A stretch of DNA of 64,000 nucleotides from Polynucleobacter sp. AM-25C3 (GCF_018882335.1 NZ_JACVOS010000002.1:1-64000); one strand, 5' to 3'; positions 17,265 to 26,450 are shown, numbered from the stretch's first letter. Notes: generated by a model from the sequence alone, not told the origin. A program made the numbers and translations.

Positions 17265-17308
17265 GGGTGTTTCACAGTACTTTCATTCGAATCCCTTATA
17301 GTTTGCCT

Positions 17309-18481
17309 ATGAGCATTTCAGACCCCAATTTCTCGACTTTGACAGCCCCAGTAGCAGTTTGGTCCCAAAGGGATCAAACCCATGCTGAGGTCTCGCTTAG
17401 TGGCGCTGTGAATGTCTATTCATTGGCTGGGGTGTGGAGCGATATTCGTCAAAAGCAAACCGCTTGGTTGGAGCTGGGTGGTGGCAAAGGGCAGACTTTG
17501 GCATTCGATGCCTCCAAGGTTAGCTCTTTAGATGGCTCTGCATTTGCTTTCCTCATTGATGTTGAAGAGGTGCAACAAAAGGCAGGCGGGCAATTTAATA
17601 TTGAAGGCTTGGATCCTAAATACCAACCGCTCTTGCGTGAGTTTGATCCGATCTCTAATTTATTTCCAGTACCTGCTCCAAAGCAAAAGACCAATTTTGT
17701 TGTCATCACCGGGATGGCCGCACAAAATTTGTTGGATGATGCTCGTGGACTTATTACTTTTACTGGACACCTCGCCTCCGACCTCGCGTGGTCTATTCGC
17801 AATATTAGGCAGGTACGTTGGGGTGATTTTGTTAATGCTGCCGTTGAGGCAGGAATTGCTGCTTTACCAATTGTGGGTCTAGTCGCATTTTTAATTGGCG
17901 TAATTTTGTCCTTTCAGGCTGCAATTGGCATGGAGCAGTTTGGCGCCGTTTCATTTGTAGGCCCCTTGGCTGCATTAGGTATCGTGCGCGAGATGGGGCC
18001 GTTGATTACAGCCATCTTGCTTGCCGGCCGCTCCTCTGCCGCCTTTGCTGCCGAGATCGGTACCATGACTGTGAATAGCGAAGTTGATGCGCTGGTAACC
18101 GGTGGCTTGAGCCCGATTCGATTCTTGGTGGTGCCGCGAGTATTGGCAGGAATTTTGGTCGCGCCGATACTTACTTTATTTGCGGATGTCGTCAGCATCT
18201 TTTCATCTATGTTGACAATGCAAATTTATGGCATTCCCTTTATTAATTTCTACAACGGCATGCTAGCTGCTGTTGATGTTGAAGATGTTCTTTCTGGGCT
18301 TGTAAAGGCCACTTTATTTGGCGTGGTGGTATCGGCGATGGGTTGCCTGCGTGGCATGCAAACAGGAACTGGCGCAGCGGCTGTTGGCATCTCAGCTACG
18401 CGGGCAGTGGTGAGCAGCATTGTGATGATCGTGCTAGTTGACGGCATCTTCGCTTACATTTCTTACAGGACAGGTTTCTGA
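17309..18481 (+). CDS. MlaE-type lipid ABC permease with fused N-terminal STAS-like domain
   Basis: From MSISDPNFSTL the product is 390 residues. An N-terminal ~110-residue STAS-like domain (FDASKVSSLDGSAFAFLIDV) precedes the MlaE/YrbE permease core, with GLVAFLIGVILSFQAA, REMGPLITAILLAGRSSAAFAAEIGTM and several membrane helices. In E. coli, MlaB (STAS) and MlaE are separate; here they are joined. It heads a four-gene operon with ATPase, MCE protein and lipoprotein, probably moving phospholipids or other lipids between membranes. A longer frame upstream crosses the tRNA and is not used. Confidence 0.88.
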   Translation: MSISDPNFSTLTAPVAVWSQRDQTHAEVSLSGAVNVYSLAGVWSDIRQKQTAWLELGGGKGQTLAFDASKVSSLDGSAFAFLIDVEEVQQKAGGQFNIEGLDPKYQPLLREFDPISNLFPVPAPKQKTNFVVITGMAAQNLLDDARGLITFTGHLASDLAWSIRNIRQVRWGDFVNAAVEAGIAALPIVGLVAFLIGVILSFQAAIGMEQFGAVSFVGPLAALGIVREMGPLITAILLAGRSSAAFAAEIGTMTVNSEVDALVTGGLSPIRFLVVPRVLAGILVAPILTLFADVVSIFSSMLTMQIYGIPFINFYNGMLAAVDVEDVLSGLVKATLFGVVVSAMGCLRGMQTGTGAAAVGISATRAVVSSIVMIVLVDGIFAYISYRTGF

Positions 18482-19266
18482 TGGGATTGACTGCCAACAC
18501 AACTACAAACACCGCTGCAATTGATGTGCAAAACCTCAATGTGGGCTATGGCACAAATGTGCTTTTGCAAAATCTTAACTTTTCTGTAAGCAATGGCGAG
18601 ATCTTTGTCATCCTGGGCGGGTCAGGTTGTGGTAAATCGAGCCTCTTAAAGAATTTATTCGGCCTATATCAACCGCTCGCTGGAGATGTCCTGATCGAAG
18701 GTCAAAACATCACTACCGCGCAAGGTGCTGAGCGTCAAAAAATTATGACGAGCTTTGGGGTGATGTATCAGCAAGGCGCCTTATTTGGCTCCATGAATTT
18801 GCTGGATAACGTGACCCTCTTTATGGAGGAGTACACCCAGCTCACAAGGCCGCAAATGGAATTATTGGCGCGTTGCAAATTGGATTTGGTGGGATTACTT
18901 CCATATGAATCCTATATGCCTAGCGAAATCAGTGGCGGTATGCAAAAGCGAGCTGCGATTGCAAGGGCAATGGCTTTGGATCCGAAGATCTTATTTTTGG
19001 ATGAGCCTTCAGCTGGTCTCGATCCCATTACTTCGGCCGATCTTGATAGTACGATTTTGGATCTCTCGAAAAACTTAGGTTTTACTTTTGTAATTGTTTC
19101 GCATGAGTTGGCAAGTATTTATTCCATCGCCGATAAAGTCATTATGTTGGACAAGAGCGCTAAGGGCATTATTGCCGAGGGCGACCCTAAAGTGTTAAGA
19201 GACACCAGCAAAGATCCTAGAGTCCATCAATTCTTTAATCGCATTATGAGCAAGGACGCAGCATGA
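18481..19266 (+). CDS. MlaF-type ABC ATPase
   Basis: The 261-residue ATPase has Walker A GGSGCGKSS, signature SGGMQKRAAIARAMA and Walker B ILFLDEPSAGLDP, with the H-loop in VSHEL. SGGMQKR instead of SGGQ is typical of MlaF-like ATPases of MCE systems. It overlaps the permease stop by one base (TGATG) and the MCE gene by 4 bp. It powers the lipid transporter. Confidence 0.9.
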   Translation: MGLTANTTTNTAAIDVQNLNVGYGTNVLLQNLNFSVSNGEIFVILGGSGCGKSSLLKNLFGLYQPLAGDVLIEGQNITTAQGAERQKIMTSFGVMYQQGALFGSMNLLDNVTLFMEEYTQLTRPQMELLARCKLDLVGLLPYESYMPSEISGGMQKRAAIARAMALDPKILFLDEPSAGLDPITSADLDSTILDLSKNLGFTFVIVSHELASIYSIADKVIMLDKSAKGIIAEGDPKVLRDTSKDPRVHQFFNRIMSKDAA

Positions 19267-20180
19267 GTAATAACTCTAATCCCAATTATTTCCGCTTAGG
19301 CATTTTTGTCTTGGCGGCAATCGGTGCATTGCTTGCCATCATCTTAATATTTGGCTCAGGGCAGCTGTTTAAAAAATCATTTTTTATTGAAACCTATGTC
19401 AAGCAATCAGTAACTGGTTTGGATACGGGGGCGGCCGTACGATTTCGCGGGGTTAAGATCGGTCAAGTGAGTTATATCGGATTGACAGGGGATGTATATG
19501 AAAAAAAGACCCCATTGCTTAGTCGTAAGGAGTACGTCGTTGTGAGGATGAAAATTTTTGGCGAGGGTGCCGACGAGGACGAGTTGACGGGGTTGATAAA
19601 GAATGGGATGCGAGCACGGATTAGATCCATGGGCATTACCGGGGTTAATTATGTAGAGTTTGACTTTACTAGCAGCCCTGCAGCCGCGTATCCACCCTTG
19701 CCTTATACGTGGGAGTCGGATTATCCGGTTATTCCATCGCTGCCTAATCAGGCTGATGAAATTATTTCTGGAATCCAGAAGCTGATTGGAGCACTAAATG
19801 GAATGGATGTAGATGGCACTCAAAAGAAATTTGACGCTCTTTTAGGTAACCTCAATAAGTTGATGGCGGGTGATGGCAAAGATAACTCAGGTCTGATTAA
19901 CTCGGTTAAAGACCTCAATGTATTGCTGGACCGCATTGCTAAGGTAACCGATAAAGATCAGCTCAATATCTTGATGCGTGAATTAGTGGCAGCCATGGTT
20001 TCTTTACGTCAAACTGTGACTAGCGTTCAAGGTGACACCACGGCCACTCTAGAGAACCTACGTCAGGCCAGCGAGCAACTCAATGAATTTACTCGTGTGG
20101 CTAGTCAATCCCCATCTACTTTGATCTGGGGTGAACCACCTGCACGTATTACACCTCCAATGAATGGAGCTCAAAAATGA
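19263..20180 (+). CDS. MCE-domain periplasmic protein (MlaD-like)
   Basis: The 305-residue protein has a single N-terminal membrane anchor (about residues 11-32). One MCE domain follows (TYVKQSVTGLDTGAAVRFRGVKIGQV to about residue 130), then a long helical C-terminal region. That layout fits a hexameric lipid-binding MCE ring attached to the inner membrane, as for MlaD. It overlaps its neighbours by 4 bp on both sides, so stoichiometry is probably set by coupled translation. Confidence 0.88.
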   Translation: MSNNSNPNYFRLGIFVLAAIGALLAIILIFGSGQLFKKSFFIETYVKQSVTGLDTGAAVRFRGVKIGQVSYIGLTGDVYEKKTPLLSRKEYVVVRMKIFGEGADEDELTGLIKNGMRARIRSMGITGVNYVEFDFTSSPAAAYPPLPYTWESDYPVIPSLPNQADEIISGIQKLIGALNGMDVDGTQKKFDALLGNLNKLMAGDGKDNSGLINSVKDLNVLLDRIAKVTDKDQLNILMRELVAAMVSLRQTVTSVQGDTTATLENLRQASEQLNEFTRVASQSPSTLIWGEPPARITPPMNGAQK

Positions 20181-20833
20181 GAATCCAGACTATGAATAAC
20201 CCCCGTTTCACAAAGCTTGCTGCGGTTGCATTGATTGCTCTTGCATTGAGTGCCTGCTCATTGCCAAAAAGACCAGCATTAGAGACCTCTAGCTGGATGG
20301 TGGCGCCAGAGAGATCGGGAACACCTTATAAGCCGAGAACAGATCTTTGGCTCAAGATGGGCCCTGTAACTACAACCCCTCCATTTGATGGCAAGTCTTT
20401 GATCTACCGTTTAGGCGATCAACGCTATGAAAAAGATTTCTACAACGTTTACTCTGCACTACCAAATGAGATGGTCAGTAATGCCACTCGTCAGTGGATG
20501 AACAGCGCCCAAATCTTTTCAATGACAGTAGGGCAGGGGAACGGCTTCTTTCCATATTACATCTTGCAAACTTCTGTAGAGGAGTTTTATGGCGACTACC
20601 GCGTTCGTCCTGAGGCTGTGGTGTCAGTAGAGTTTTTCTTGACGGCTACCGACCCCCAAAAGCGCAATCCCGTGATTGGTAAAAACCGCTATACCAAGAG
20701 AGTCCCACTAAAGGACAATACGCCTCAAGCCTTGGCTTTGGGCCAGCAAGAGGCTTTGGCGCAAATTCTGATGGAATATGAAGTAGCGCTTTATAAATAC
20801 GCCGGTAATTTGCCGCCACCCCTAGGGCAGTAG
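20177..20833 (+). CDS. ABC-type transport auxiliary lipoprotein (PqiC-like)
   Basis: The 218-residue lipoprotein has a signal peptide with lipobox LSAC (Cys27). The mature part resembles the ABC_trans_aux family that includes PqiC. This protein type is placed at the outer membrane and accompanies MCE transporters, probably completing the lipid path. The gene overlaps the MCE gene by 4 bp. No MlaC or MlaA homologue is encoded here. Confidence 0.82.
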   Translation: MRIQTMNNPRFTKLAAVALIALALSACSLPKRPALETSSWMVAPERSGTPYKPRTDLWLKMGPVTTTPPFDGKSLIYRLGDQRYEKDFYNVYSALPNEMVSNATRQWMNSAQIFSMTVGQGNGFFPYYILQTSVEEFYGDYRVRPEAVVSVEFFLTATDPQKRNPVIGKNRYTKRVPLKDNTPQALALGQQEALAQILMEYEVALYKYAGNLPPPLGQ

Positions 20834-20883
20834 TGATTTAGGTGGCAGCAAGCAGCAATACATATAAAAAAGATGGAGAAGAC

Positions 20884-21669
20884 ATGGATTTAGGACTCAA
20901 AGGCAAAGTTGCCTTGGTGATGGCATCGAGCCGTGGTTTAGGGCAGGCAATGGCGGTTTCCTTGGCGCGTGAAGGTGTCAAAGTGGCAGTAACTGGTCGT
21001 AATGCTGAAGGTCTTAAAAAATCGGTTGAGTTGATTGAAGCTGCCGGTGGAAAAGCATTGGCTTTAAGCTGGGACTTGTCAGATAGCTCTGTAATTGATG
21101 CGTTGGTTACCAAAGTGGAGCAAGAGCTCGGTCCGATTGATATCTTGATTAACAATACGGGTGGGCCTCCACCAACGCTAGCGACGGGCCAAGACCCAGC
21201 TCTCTGGCAAAAAAGTTTTAACGATATGGTCTTATCGCTGATCAGCATTACCGATCGGGTTTTGCCGGGAATGCGTCAACGCAAGTGGGGTCGCATCATC
21301 ACGAGTACCACCTCTGGCGCTATTGCCCCTATTAAAAATCTTGCTATCTCCAATACCTTACGTGCGGCATTGCTAGCGTGGTCTAAAACTTTATCGGCGG
21401 AAGTTGCGGCTGAGGGGATTACTGTCAACGTGATCATGCCTGGACGTGTAGCAACCGACCGCTTGCGGCAGCTGGATGAGGCCCGTGCTCAACGTGAAAA
21501 TGTGAGCTATGACTCTGTGGTTAAAGCAAGTCAAAACCAGATTCCGATGGGGCGTTATGGCGACCCTCAGGAGTATGGCGATACAGCAACATTCCTAGCT
21601 AGTCAAAATGCCTCATTTATCACTGGCTCAGTGATACGCGTTGATGGTGGTCAGATACAGGCGATTTAA
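20884..21669 (+). CDS. Atypical short-chain dehydrogenase/reductase
   Basis: The start at 20884 follows GGAGAA and gives 261 residues; an upstream GTG (20842) is less likely. The nucleotide-binding motif ASSRGLGQAMA (residues 14-24), a structural NNTGGPPP (a variant of NNAG) and a C-terminal FITGSVIRVDGG are present. At the catalytic YxxxK position the sequence reads S156-N-T-L-R160, so Tyr is replaced by Ser and Lys by Arg, although the catalytic-Ser region (TSTTSG) is kept. It may be a non-classical reductase or have a non-enzymatic role. Often annotated as 3-oxoacyl-ACP reductase; that reaction is doubtful here. Confidence 0.85.
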   Translation: MDLGLKGKVALVMASSRGLGQAMAVSLAREGVKVAVTGRNAEGLKKSVELIEAAGGKALALSWDLSDSSVIDALVTKVEQELGPIDILINNTGGPPPTLATGQDPALWQKSFNDMVLSLISITDRVLPGMRQRKWGRIITSTTSGAIAPIKNLAISNTLRAALLAWSKTLSAEVAAEGITVNVIMPGRVATDRLRQLDEARAQRENVSYDSVVKASQNQIPMGRYGDPQEYGDTATFLASQNASFITGSVIRVDGGQIQAI

Positions 21670-21674
21670 TCTCA

Positions 21675-24149
21675 GTGCTAGCTAGTTTCTTTAGAGGTAT
21701 TCGCCGAGATTTTCGATCTAGTGAGTTGGTGTGGCTATTTGTTGCACTCACACTTTCAGTGGCGGCCTTATCGAGTGTTAGCTTTTTAGCCGACCGTATG
21801 CAGCGGGCATTTCAGTTTGATGCTCGGCAATTATTGGCAGCGGATTTATTGCTCGTTGCAGACCAACCCTTGCCTGAGCGCTTTATTCAAGAAGCGCAAG
21901 AGCGTCGCCTACAGGTGGCGCAGACAATCGTCTTTCCCAGTATGGCAACCGTGGGCGCTCAAAGTAAGCTGTCTTCTCTTAAGGCGGTCAGCACTGCCTA
22001 TCCTTTGCGCGGTCAACTACAAGTTTCTCCCGCATTATCTGCAACTCCTGTCACGGGATCTGTGTGGGTCGATCCTGCAATGCTAGCAAGCCTGAATGCC
22101 AAGCTGGGCGATCGGATATCTTTAGGGGATCAGCAGTTTGTTGTTTCAGGTGTGCTCGAGCGAGAACTAGATCGAGGCGCTGGATTTATGAACTTTGCAC
22201 CGCGCGTCATGATGTCCTTGGATGATTTGCCATCAACTGGGCTAATTGGGCTTGGTAGTCGAGTGACATATCGATTGCTGTTGGCTGGAGAGGATTCTGC
22301 AATCAACGCTTACGAGGCGTGGGCAAGCAATTGGATTGAGTCTGAGGGTCTACGGGGTATTCGTATTGAGACTCTAGAAAATGCCCAGCCCGTGATGCGT
22401 AAAACTCTAGAGAGGGCGGAGCGTTTCTTGTCTTTAGTCGCTTTGCTCACGGCGATGGTTGCAGCTGTTGCCATTGCCTTATCGGCACGTCGCTACGTCA
22501 TCAAGCAGGCTGATGTGTGCGCCGTCATGAAATGCTTGGGAGCCAGTCAAGCCACCATACTCAAGAGTCAATTAAAGATATTAGCCGGCCTAAGCCTGCT
22601 AGCAAGTTTGATGGGGGCGAGCGCTGGTTATCTAGTTCAAGAGCTTTTGATGCGCCTCTTAGGTAATTTAGTGATGGCAGGCCTTCCGCCGATTTCCATC
22701 TGGCCTGTGGTCTGGAGCATCCTGTTCTCCTCGATCTTGTTGATTGGCTTTGCTGGACCGCCACTATTAAGCTTGGTAACTATCTCACCAATCCGCTTGG
22801 TTCGTAAAGAGCTTGGCACAATCAGCATCAAATCAGTTTGGGTGGCTATTGCTGGTTTAGTGACATGTCTTGCTTTGATTGTTATTGCTGCGCGCGATTG
22901 GAAATTGGCTTCTTGGGTTAGCTTGAGTTTTTCTGTAGCAGTTGCTACATTTGCCACAGTCTCTTGGCTAGCGCTCCGGGCAGTAAATACTTTATTTAGC
23001 TGGTGGGGCAATCAAAACTTTGCACTCCGTTTTGCTTTGACCGCTCAATCGCGACGCGCTGGATTTGCGGTGATGCAAATTACAGCATTAGGCATCGCCT
23101 TGATGGCCTTACTCATGATTCTGTTACTACGTCAGGATCTATTGACTACCTGGCAGGGAAATATTCCAGTAGATGCGCCCAATCGCTTCATGATTAATAT
23201 TCAAGAAGATCAAAAGTCGGATATCACCAAGTCACTTGCCGAAGCAGGAGTGGCAAATCCTCATTTTAGTCCAATGGTGAGGGCTCGCCTCATTGAGGTC
23301 AACGGAAAACCCATCGGACCCAATGATTACATTGATGAGAATGCGCGCCGTTTAGTAGATCGAGAATTTAATCTCTCCTATACCGATCAATTGCCTGAGG
23401 GTAACCGCATTACTGCAGGTAAATGGATCGAAGGCAGTGCGCCACAAGTTTCATTAGAAGTAGGCATTGCGAAAACATTGAAACTCCAGCTTGGTGATCA
23501 AATGACGTTTGAGCTTGCCGGAGAAAAAGTCACTGCGCCTATTACTTCATTGCGTAAATTAGACTGGAGTTCGATGAAGGTGAACTTCTTCGTCATCATG
23601 CCACCTGCGATGTTGGCTGAGATGCCGCAATCATGGATTACTTCCTACTATCAGAGTACGGCGATTGAGGGGCTCGATTATCGGCTGGCGCAGTCTTATC
23701 CCAATCTCACTATCGTGGATGTGGCGACTTCCTTACGGCAAATACAAGATGTATTGGATCGACTGTCTTCTGTGCTGGGATTGTTATTTGCATTCACCAT
23801 CGTGGCAGCGATTCTGGTGCTCGTGGCTGCAATTGCAGCCACCCAAGATGAGCGTTTTAGAAGTGCGGCATTACTCAAGGCGGTAGGGGCCTCACGCAAT
23901 CTACTAGCTCAGATCGCCATTGCGGAGCTAGTAGTCATTGGGGTGCTTGCAGGCGCCTTGGCTGGTCTAGCAGCGGGAATAGCCGCATGGTCGCTAGGCC
24001 GCTTTGTATTGGAGATTGAGTTCCATGCGTTCACACAATCTCTGGTGATGGGTATCGTCTTTGGGGTGACTGCTTGTCTTCTTGCGGGCTATCGCTTTCA
24101 GAGAAGAATTCAAACAACTACTGCGATGGAATGCTTGCGCGAGATTTAG
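21675..24149 (+). CDS. Large FtsX-type ABC permease (YbbP-like)
   Basis: The 824-residue protein starts at GTG five bp after the SDR gene. It has an N-terminal membrane helix, a MacB-like periplasmic domain and three helices around residues 255-375. Another group of hydrophobic segments lies near residues 390-510, followed by a second periplasmic domain and three C-terminal helices. This duplicated FtsX arrangement fits the YbbP family, usually paired with ATPase YbbA. No such ATPase is adjacent. The substrate is unknown; YbbAP-type systems are thought to handle hydrophobic molecules or lipoproteins. Confidence 0.82.
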   Translation: MLASFFRGIRRDFRSSELVWLFVALTLSVAALSSVSFLADRMQRAFQFDARQLLAADLLLVADQPLPERFIQEAQERRLQVAQTIVFPSMATVGAQSKLSSLKAVSTAYPLRGQLQVSPALSATPVTGSVWVDPAMLASLNAKLGDRISLGDQQFVVSGVLERELDRGAGFMNFAPRVMMSLDDLPSTGLIGLGSRVTYRLLLAGEDSAINAYEAWASNWIESEGLRGIRIETLENAQPVMRKTLERAERFLSLVALLTAMVAAVAIALSARRYVIKQADVCAVMKCLGASQATILKSQLKILAGLSLLASLMGASAGYLVQELLMRLLGNLVMAGLPPISIWPVVWSILFSSILLIGFAGPPLLSLVTISPIRLVRKELGTISIKSVWVAIAGLVTCLALIVIAARDWKLASWVSLSFSVAVATFATVSWLALRAVNTLFSWWGNQNFALRFALTAQSRRAGFAVMQITALGIALMALLMILLLRQDLLTTWQGNIPVDAPNRFMINIQEDQKSDITKSLAEAGVANPHFSPMVRARLIEVNGKPIGPNDYIDENARRLVDREFNLSYTDQLPEGNRITAGKWIEGSAPQVSLEVGIAKTLKLQLGDQMTFELAGEKVTAPITSLRKLDWSSMKVNFFVIMPPAMLAEMPQSWITSYYQSTAIEGLDYRLAQSYPNLTIVDVATSLRQIQDVLDRLSSVLGLLFAFTIVAAILVLVAAIAATQDERFRSAALLKAVGASRNLLAQIAIAELVVIGVLAGALAGLAAGIAAWSLGRFVLEIEFHAFTQSLVMGIVFGVTACLLAGYRFQRRIQTTTAMECLREI

Positions 24150-24179
24150 AGTTTGAGTCTACGTATTCTCAAGTGAAGC

Positions 24180-24719
24180 TTACGAGAGTGTGACGAGGTT
24201 CTTTGGCAACTCTACTAAACGTGTTCCACTAAAACGATCTGGCAGGCTTTGGCGTAGCAAAGGTTTGACGCGATTCAAGTAAATCGTGATTGGCCACAGA
24301 AATAAGGCAACAGTAAACAGCATTTCAATAATTTGCCACCTCTGTAATTCAAAGAGCCATTGCAGAAGAACGCACGGCACAATCCACAGAGATCCAAAGA
24401 CATAACGCCAAATCGCTTGACGACGTGTTAAGTTGTAGCCGCCAGGCCCAATTATGCGCACACGCCATGTCTGCATTGCTAATGTTTGCCCTGACTTAGT
24501 CCAGTACCAAACAAAGTAAACGCCCAGGACCGTATAGAGATAGAGAAAGGTGAGCCAACTTGGTAGCGAGACGCCAAACAGAATGCCCAAACCTAAATTG
24601 GGAACCAGGAAGGTGAGTGCGATCACGCCTAAGAGAACTAGCTGCTCGTAGAGCGTGCAAGATACGCGCCTCCAAAATTGCGGAGCGGGTAAGGCGTTTA
24701 ATTCAGCAGGCGTAATCAC
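24180..24719 (-). CDS. RDD-family membrane protein
   Basis: The 179-residue protein matches the RDD domain: an N-terminal RRVSCTLYEQLVLLGVIAL helix (Arg and Asp positions partly changed), then GQTLAMQTWRVRII and further helices. RDD proteins are small membrane proteins of mostly unknown function, some linked to Na+/H+ exchange or accessory roles. It ends the ECF sigma operon, 13 bp after the DUF3106 gene. Start and length are normal for the family. Confidence 0.78.
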   Translation of the reverse strand: MITPAELNALPAPQFWRRVSCTLYEQLVLLGVIALTFLVPNLGLGILFGVSLPSWLTFLYLYTVLGVYFVWYWTKSGQTLAMQTWRVRIIGPGGYNLTRRQAIWRYVFGSLWIVPCVLLQWLFELQRWQIIEMLFTVALFLWPITIYLNRVKPLLRQSLPDRFSGTRLVELPKNLVTLS

Positions 24720-24732
24720 GGCTTAGGGATTC

Positions 24733-25365
24733 TTAGGGATTGCTTGTGCTGCTATCTGAGCTTGTGCTTGGTGCTGCAGCTTCTGGAGCAGGTGTGCTAC
24801 TTGCCGGAAGAGTTGGGGCCAAGTTGGATTTTTGTGTGATCGGGTGCTGCTGTAATGTGGGCGCACTGACAGCCGTCGGTTTTTTCTTATTGACCTCTGC
24901 CTGAGCTAATTTCTTCTTTTGCTCATCACTCAGTTTTTGATAGGCACTCCAGGCCTCTGCTTTTTTCTCGGCTGGAAACTTGAGGCTGCTTAAGTAGTTC
25001 TCGCGCGCTATGCGGCGGTCTTTTTGGGAGAGCTTGGACCAGCTCGTCATGCGTGACTGTAGGCGCTGCTGGTCTACTTCGCTCATCTTTGGGTAGAGAT
25101 TAGCAACTTGGATCCATTTCTTGCGGCTGTCCGGGAGCATGTAGTCCCAATCGCTTTCGAGCGGGGCCAGGATTTGCTGTTGCCCAGGCTTAAGACCTTC
25201 CCATGTACCGTCGGGTTTTTTCTCAGGAACCCCAGTGGTTTTTCCATGAGCACCTGCGGAAGTTTGGGCTAAGGCATTTGCAGAAAAACCCAGTACGCCA
25301 ACTGTCAGCGCTAGCGCTGAACTAATCGCGAGCACTGCACAAAAAGAACGTAAGTTTTTTAGCAT
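24733..25365 (-). CDS. DUF3106-family exported protein
   Basis: The 210-residue protein has an N-terminal signal peptide (about residues 1-34, ending NALAQT). A helical, charged segment carrying a WEGLKPGQQQILAPLESDWD motif follows, then a proline/serine-rich tail. It resembles DUF3106 proteins found beside ECF sigma factors in Burkholderiales. The helical part loosely recalls periplasmic Spy/CpxP-like proteins, but that is speculation. It lies between the DUF3619 gene and the RDD gene. Confidence 0.75.
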   Translation of the reverse strand: MLKNLRSFCAVLAISSALALTVGVLGFSANALAQTSAGAHGKTTGVPEKKPDGTWEGLKPGQQQILAPLESDWDYMLPDSRKKWIQVANLYPKMSEVDQQRLQSRMTSWSKLSQKDRRIARENYLSSLKFPAEKKAEAWSAYQKLSDEQKKKLAQAEVNKKKPTAVSAPTLQQHPITQKSNLAPTLPASSTPAPEAAAPSTSSDSSTSNP

Positions 25366-25390
25366 GCGCTAATGAGGCTCGGTGTTGGCT

Positions 25391-25855
25391 TTAGGAGGGT
25401 GATTTGGATGAATCCAAGCTATCTTGCTCTGAATCGGCAAGGGGGCCATTTTTTAGGAAGCCCATAAAGCCACTATCAGCGTAAGCATCTGGCGGGACAT
25501 CATCGGTCAAGAGGGCTACATCTAATTCAGCGATATCGTTGATACGGGAATCCTGTTGCCATTGGGCAATACCAATTAAGCCAAACACGAGAACCACAAG
25601 TGGGGCAAGCCAACCGACGTTGTCCCAAAATGAGCGGGATCCAGATGACCAACTTCCAGTGGTGCTCGCCAGTACATGTTGCTGAATACGGACTTTTTCT
25701 GGTTTTTTGACCGAAATTGCTTTCATGCGCGCTGCGTACAGACGATCTTTGATGCCTGCTGGCAGGGATTGGGATCCGTGGCGGAGCAGGGCGGCAGTAG
25801 CTAGACCAAATTGGTCAACTTCTGTTGGGTTTAAGAGATCTTCATTGCGGTTCAC
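25391..25855 (-). CDS. DUF3619-family membrane protein, candidate anti-sigma factor
   Basis: The 154-residue protein has an N-terminal soluble region (about 1-75), one membrane helix (VGWLAPLVVLVFGLIGIAQW, roughly 77-96) and a short acidic C-terminal part. Its start overlaps the sigma factor stop by 4 bp. A one-helix protein translationally coupled to an ECF sigma gene is the usual layout for an anti-sigma factor, so that role is inferred; a zinc-type anti-sigma motif is not visible. Confidence 0.75.
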   Translation of the reverse strand: MNRNEDLLNPTEVDQFGLATAALLRHGSQSLPAGIKDRLYAARMKAISVKKPEKVRIQQHVLASTTGSWSSGSRSFWDNVGWLAPLVVLVFGLIGIAQWQQDSRINDIAELDVALLTDDVPPDAYADSGFMGFLKNGPLADSEQDSLDSSKSPS

Positions 25856-26421
25856 AGCGTAATTCCTTTTAATTTCAATGCTTTAGCTAGAGCCTGAGTG
25901 GCTCTTGAGCAGTGGGTTTTGACACTTCCTTCGCTACAACTCATTGCAAGGGCCGTTTCAGTAATGCTCAGCTCATCCCAATAACGCATCAGGAAGGCTT
26001 CTCGTTGACGGGCGGGCAATTTTGATATTTCTGACTCTAAAGCCTGTAAAAGCTGACTTCGCTCTAGTTGATGTGCCCCATCTTGGTGAATTTCACTGTC
26101 ATCTGGGGCTGAAAGTGACTCCAGAGGGTCAAAATCATCGTTTTCATCCGATTTCTTGCCCATGTTGGAGAAGAGAGTCACCCAGGTATTGCGGACCTTT
26201 TGGCGCCTAAACCAGTCGTGAATGCGGTTTTGCAGAATTCTGGTGAAAACCAGGGGTAACTCGGCTGCAGGGCGGTCACCATATTTTTCGGTCAACTTGA
26301 TCATGGCGTCCTGAACAATATCGAGGGCAGCATCGTCATCTCGCACAGCGTAAACCGCTTGCTTGAAAGCGCGCTGCTCGACACTGCTTAGAAAATCAGA
26401 AAGTTCTTGGGGTGAAGCCAT
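25852..26421 (-). CDS. ECF-type RNA polymerase sigma factor
   Basis: The 189-residue protein has region 2 (residues about 15-80, DIVQDAMIKLTEKYGDRP) and region 4 (about 130-180, LPARQREAFLMRYWDELSI then a helix-turn-helix with SEGSVKTHCSRA), joined by an acidic linker. It belongs to the group 4/ECF family. It heads an operon with DUF3619, DUF3106 and RDD genes and is divergent from ilvB. The regulon and stimulus are unknown. Confidence 0.88.
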   Translation of the reverse strand: MASPQELSDFLSSVEQRAFKQAVYAVRDDDAALDIVQDAMIKLTEKYGDRPAAELPLVFTRILQNRIHDWFRRQKVRNTWVTLFSNMGKKSDENDDFDPLESLSAPDDSEIHQDGAHQLERSQLLQALESEISKLPARQREAFLMRYWDELSITETALAMSCSEGSVKTHCSRATQALAKALKLKGITL

Positions 26422-26450
26422 TCAGTAGATTAGACCTGAATCAGATGGAA

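Noticed and set aside
17090-17308. Upstream extension of the MlaE-type permease
   Set aside because: It crosses tRNA-Arg and its terminator; translation from 17309 begins just before the STAS-like domain.
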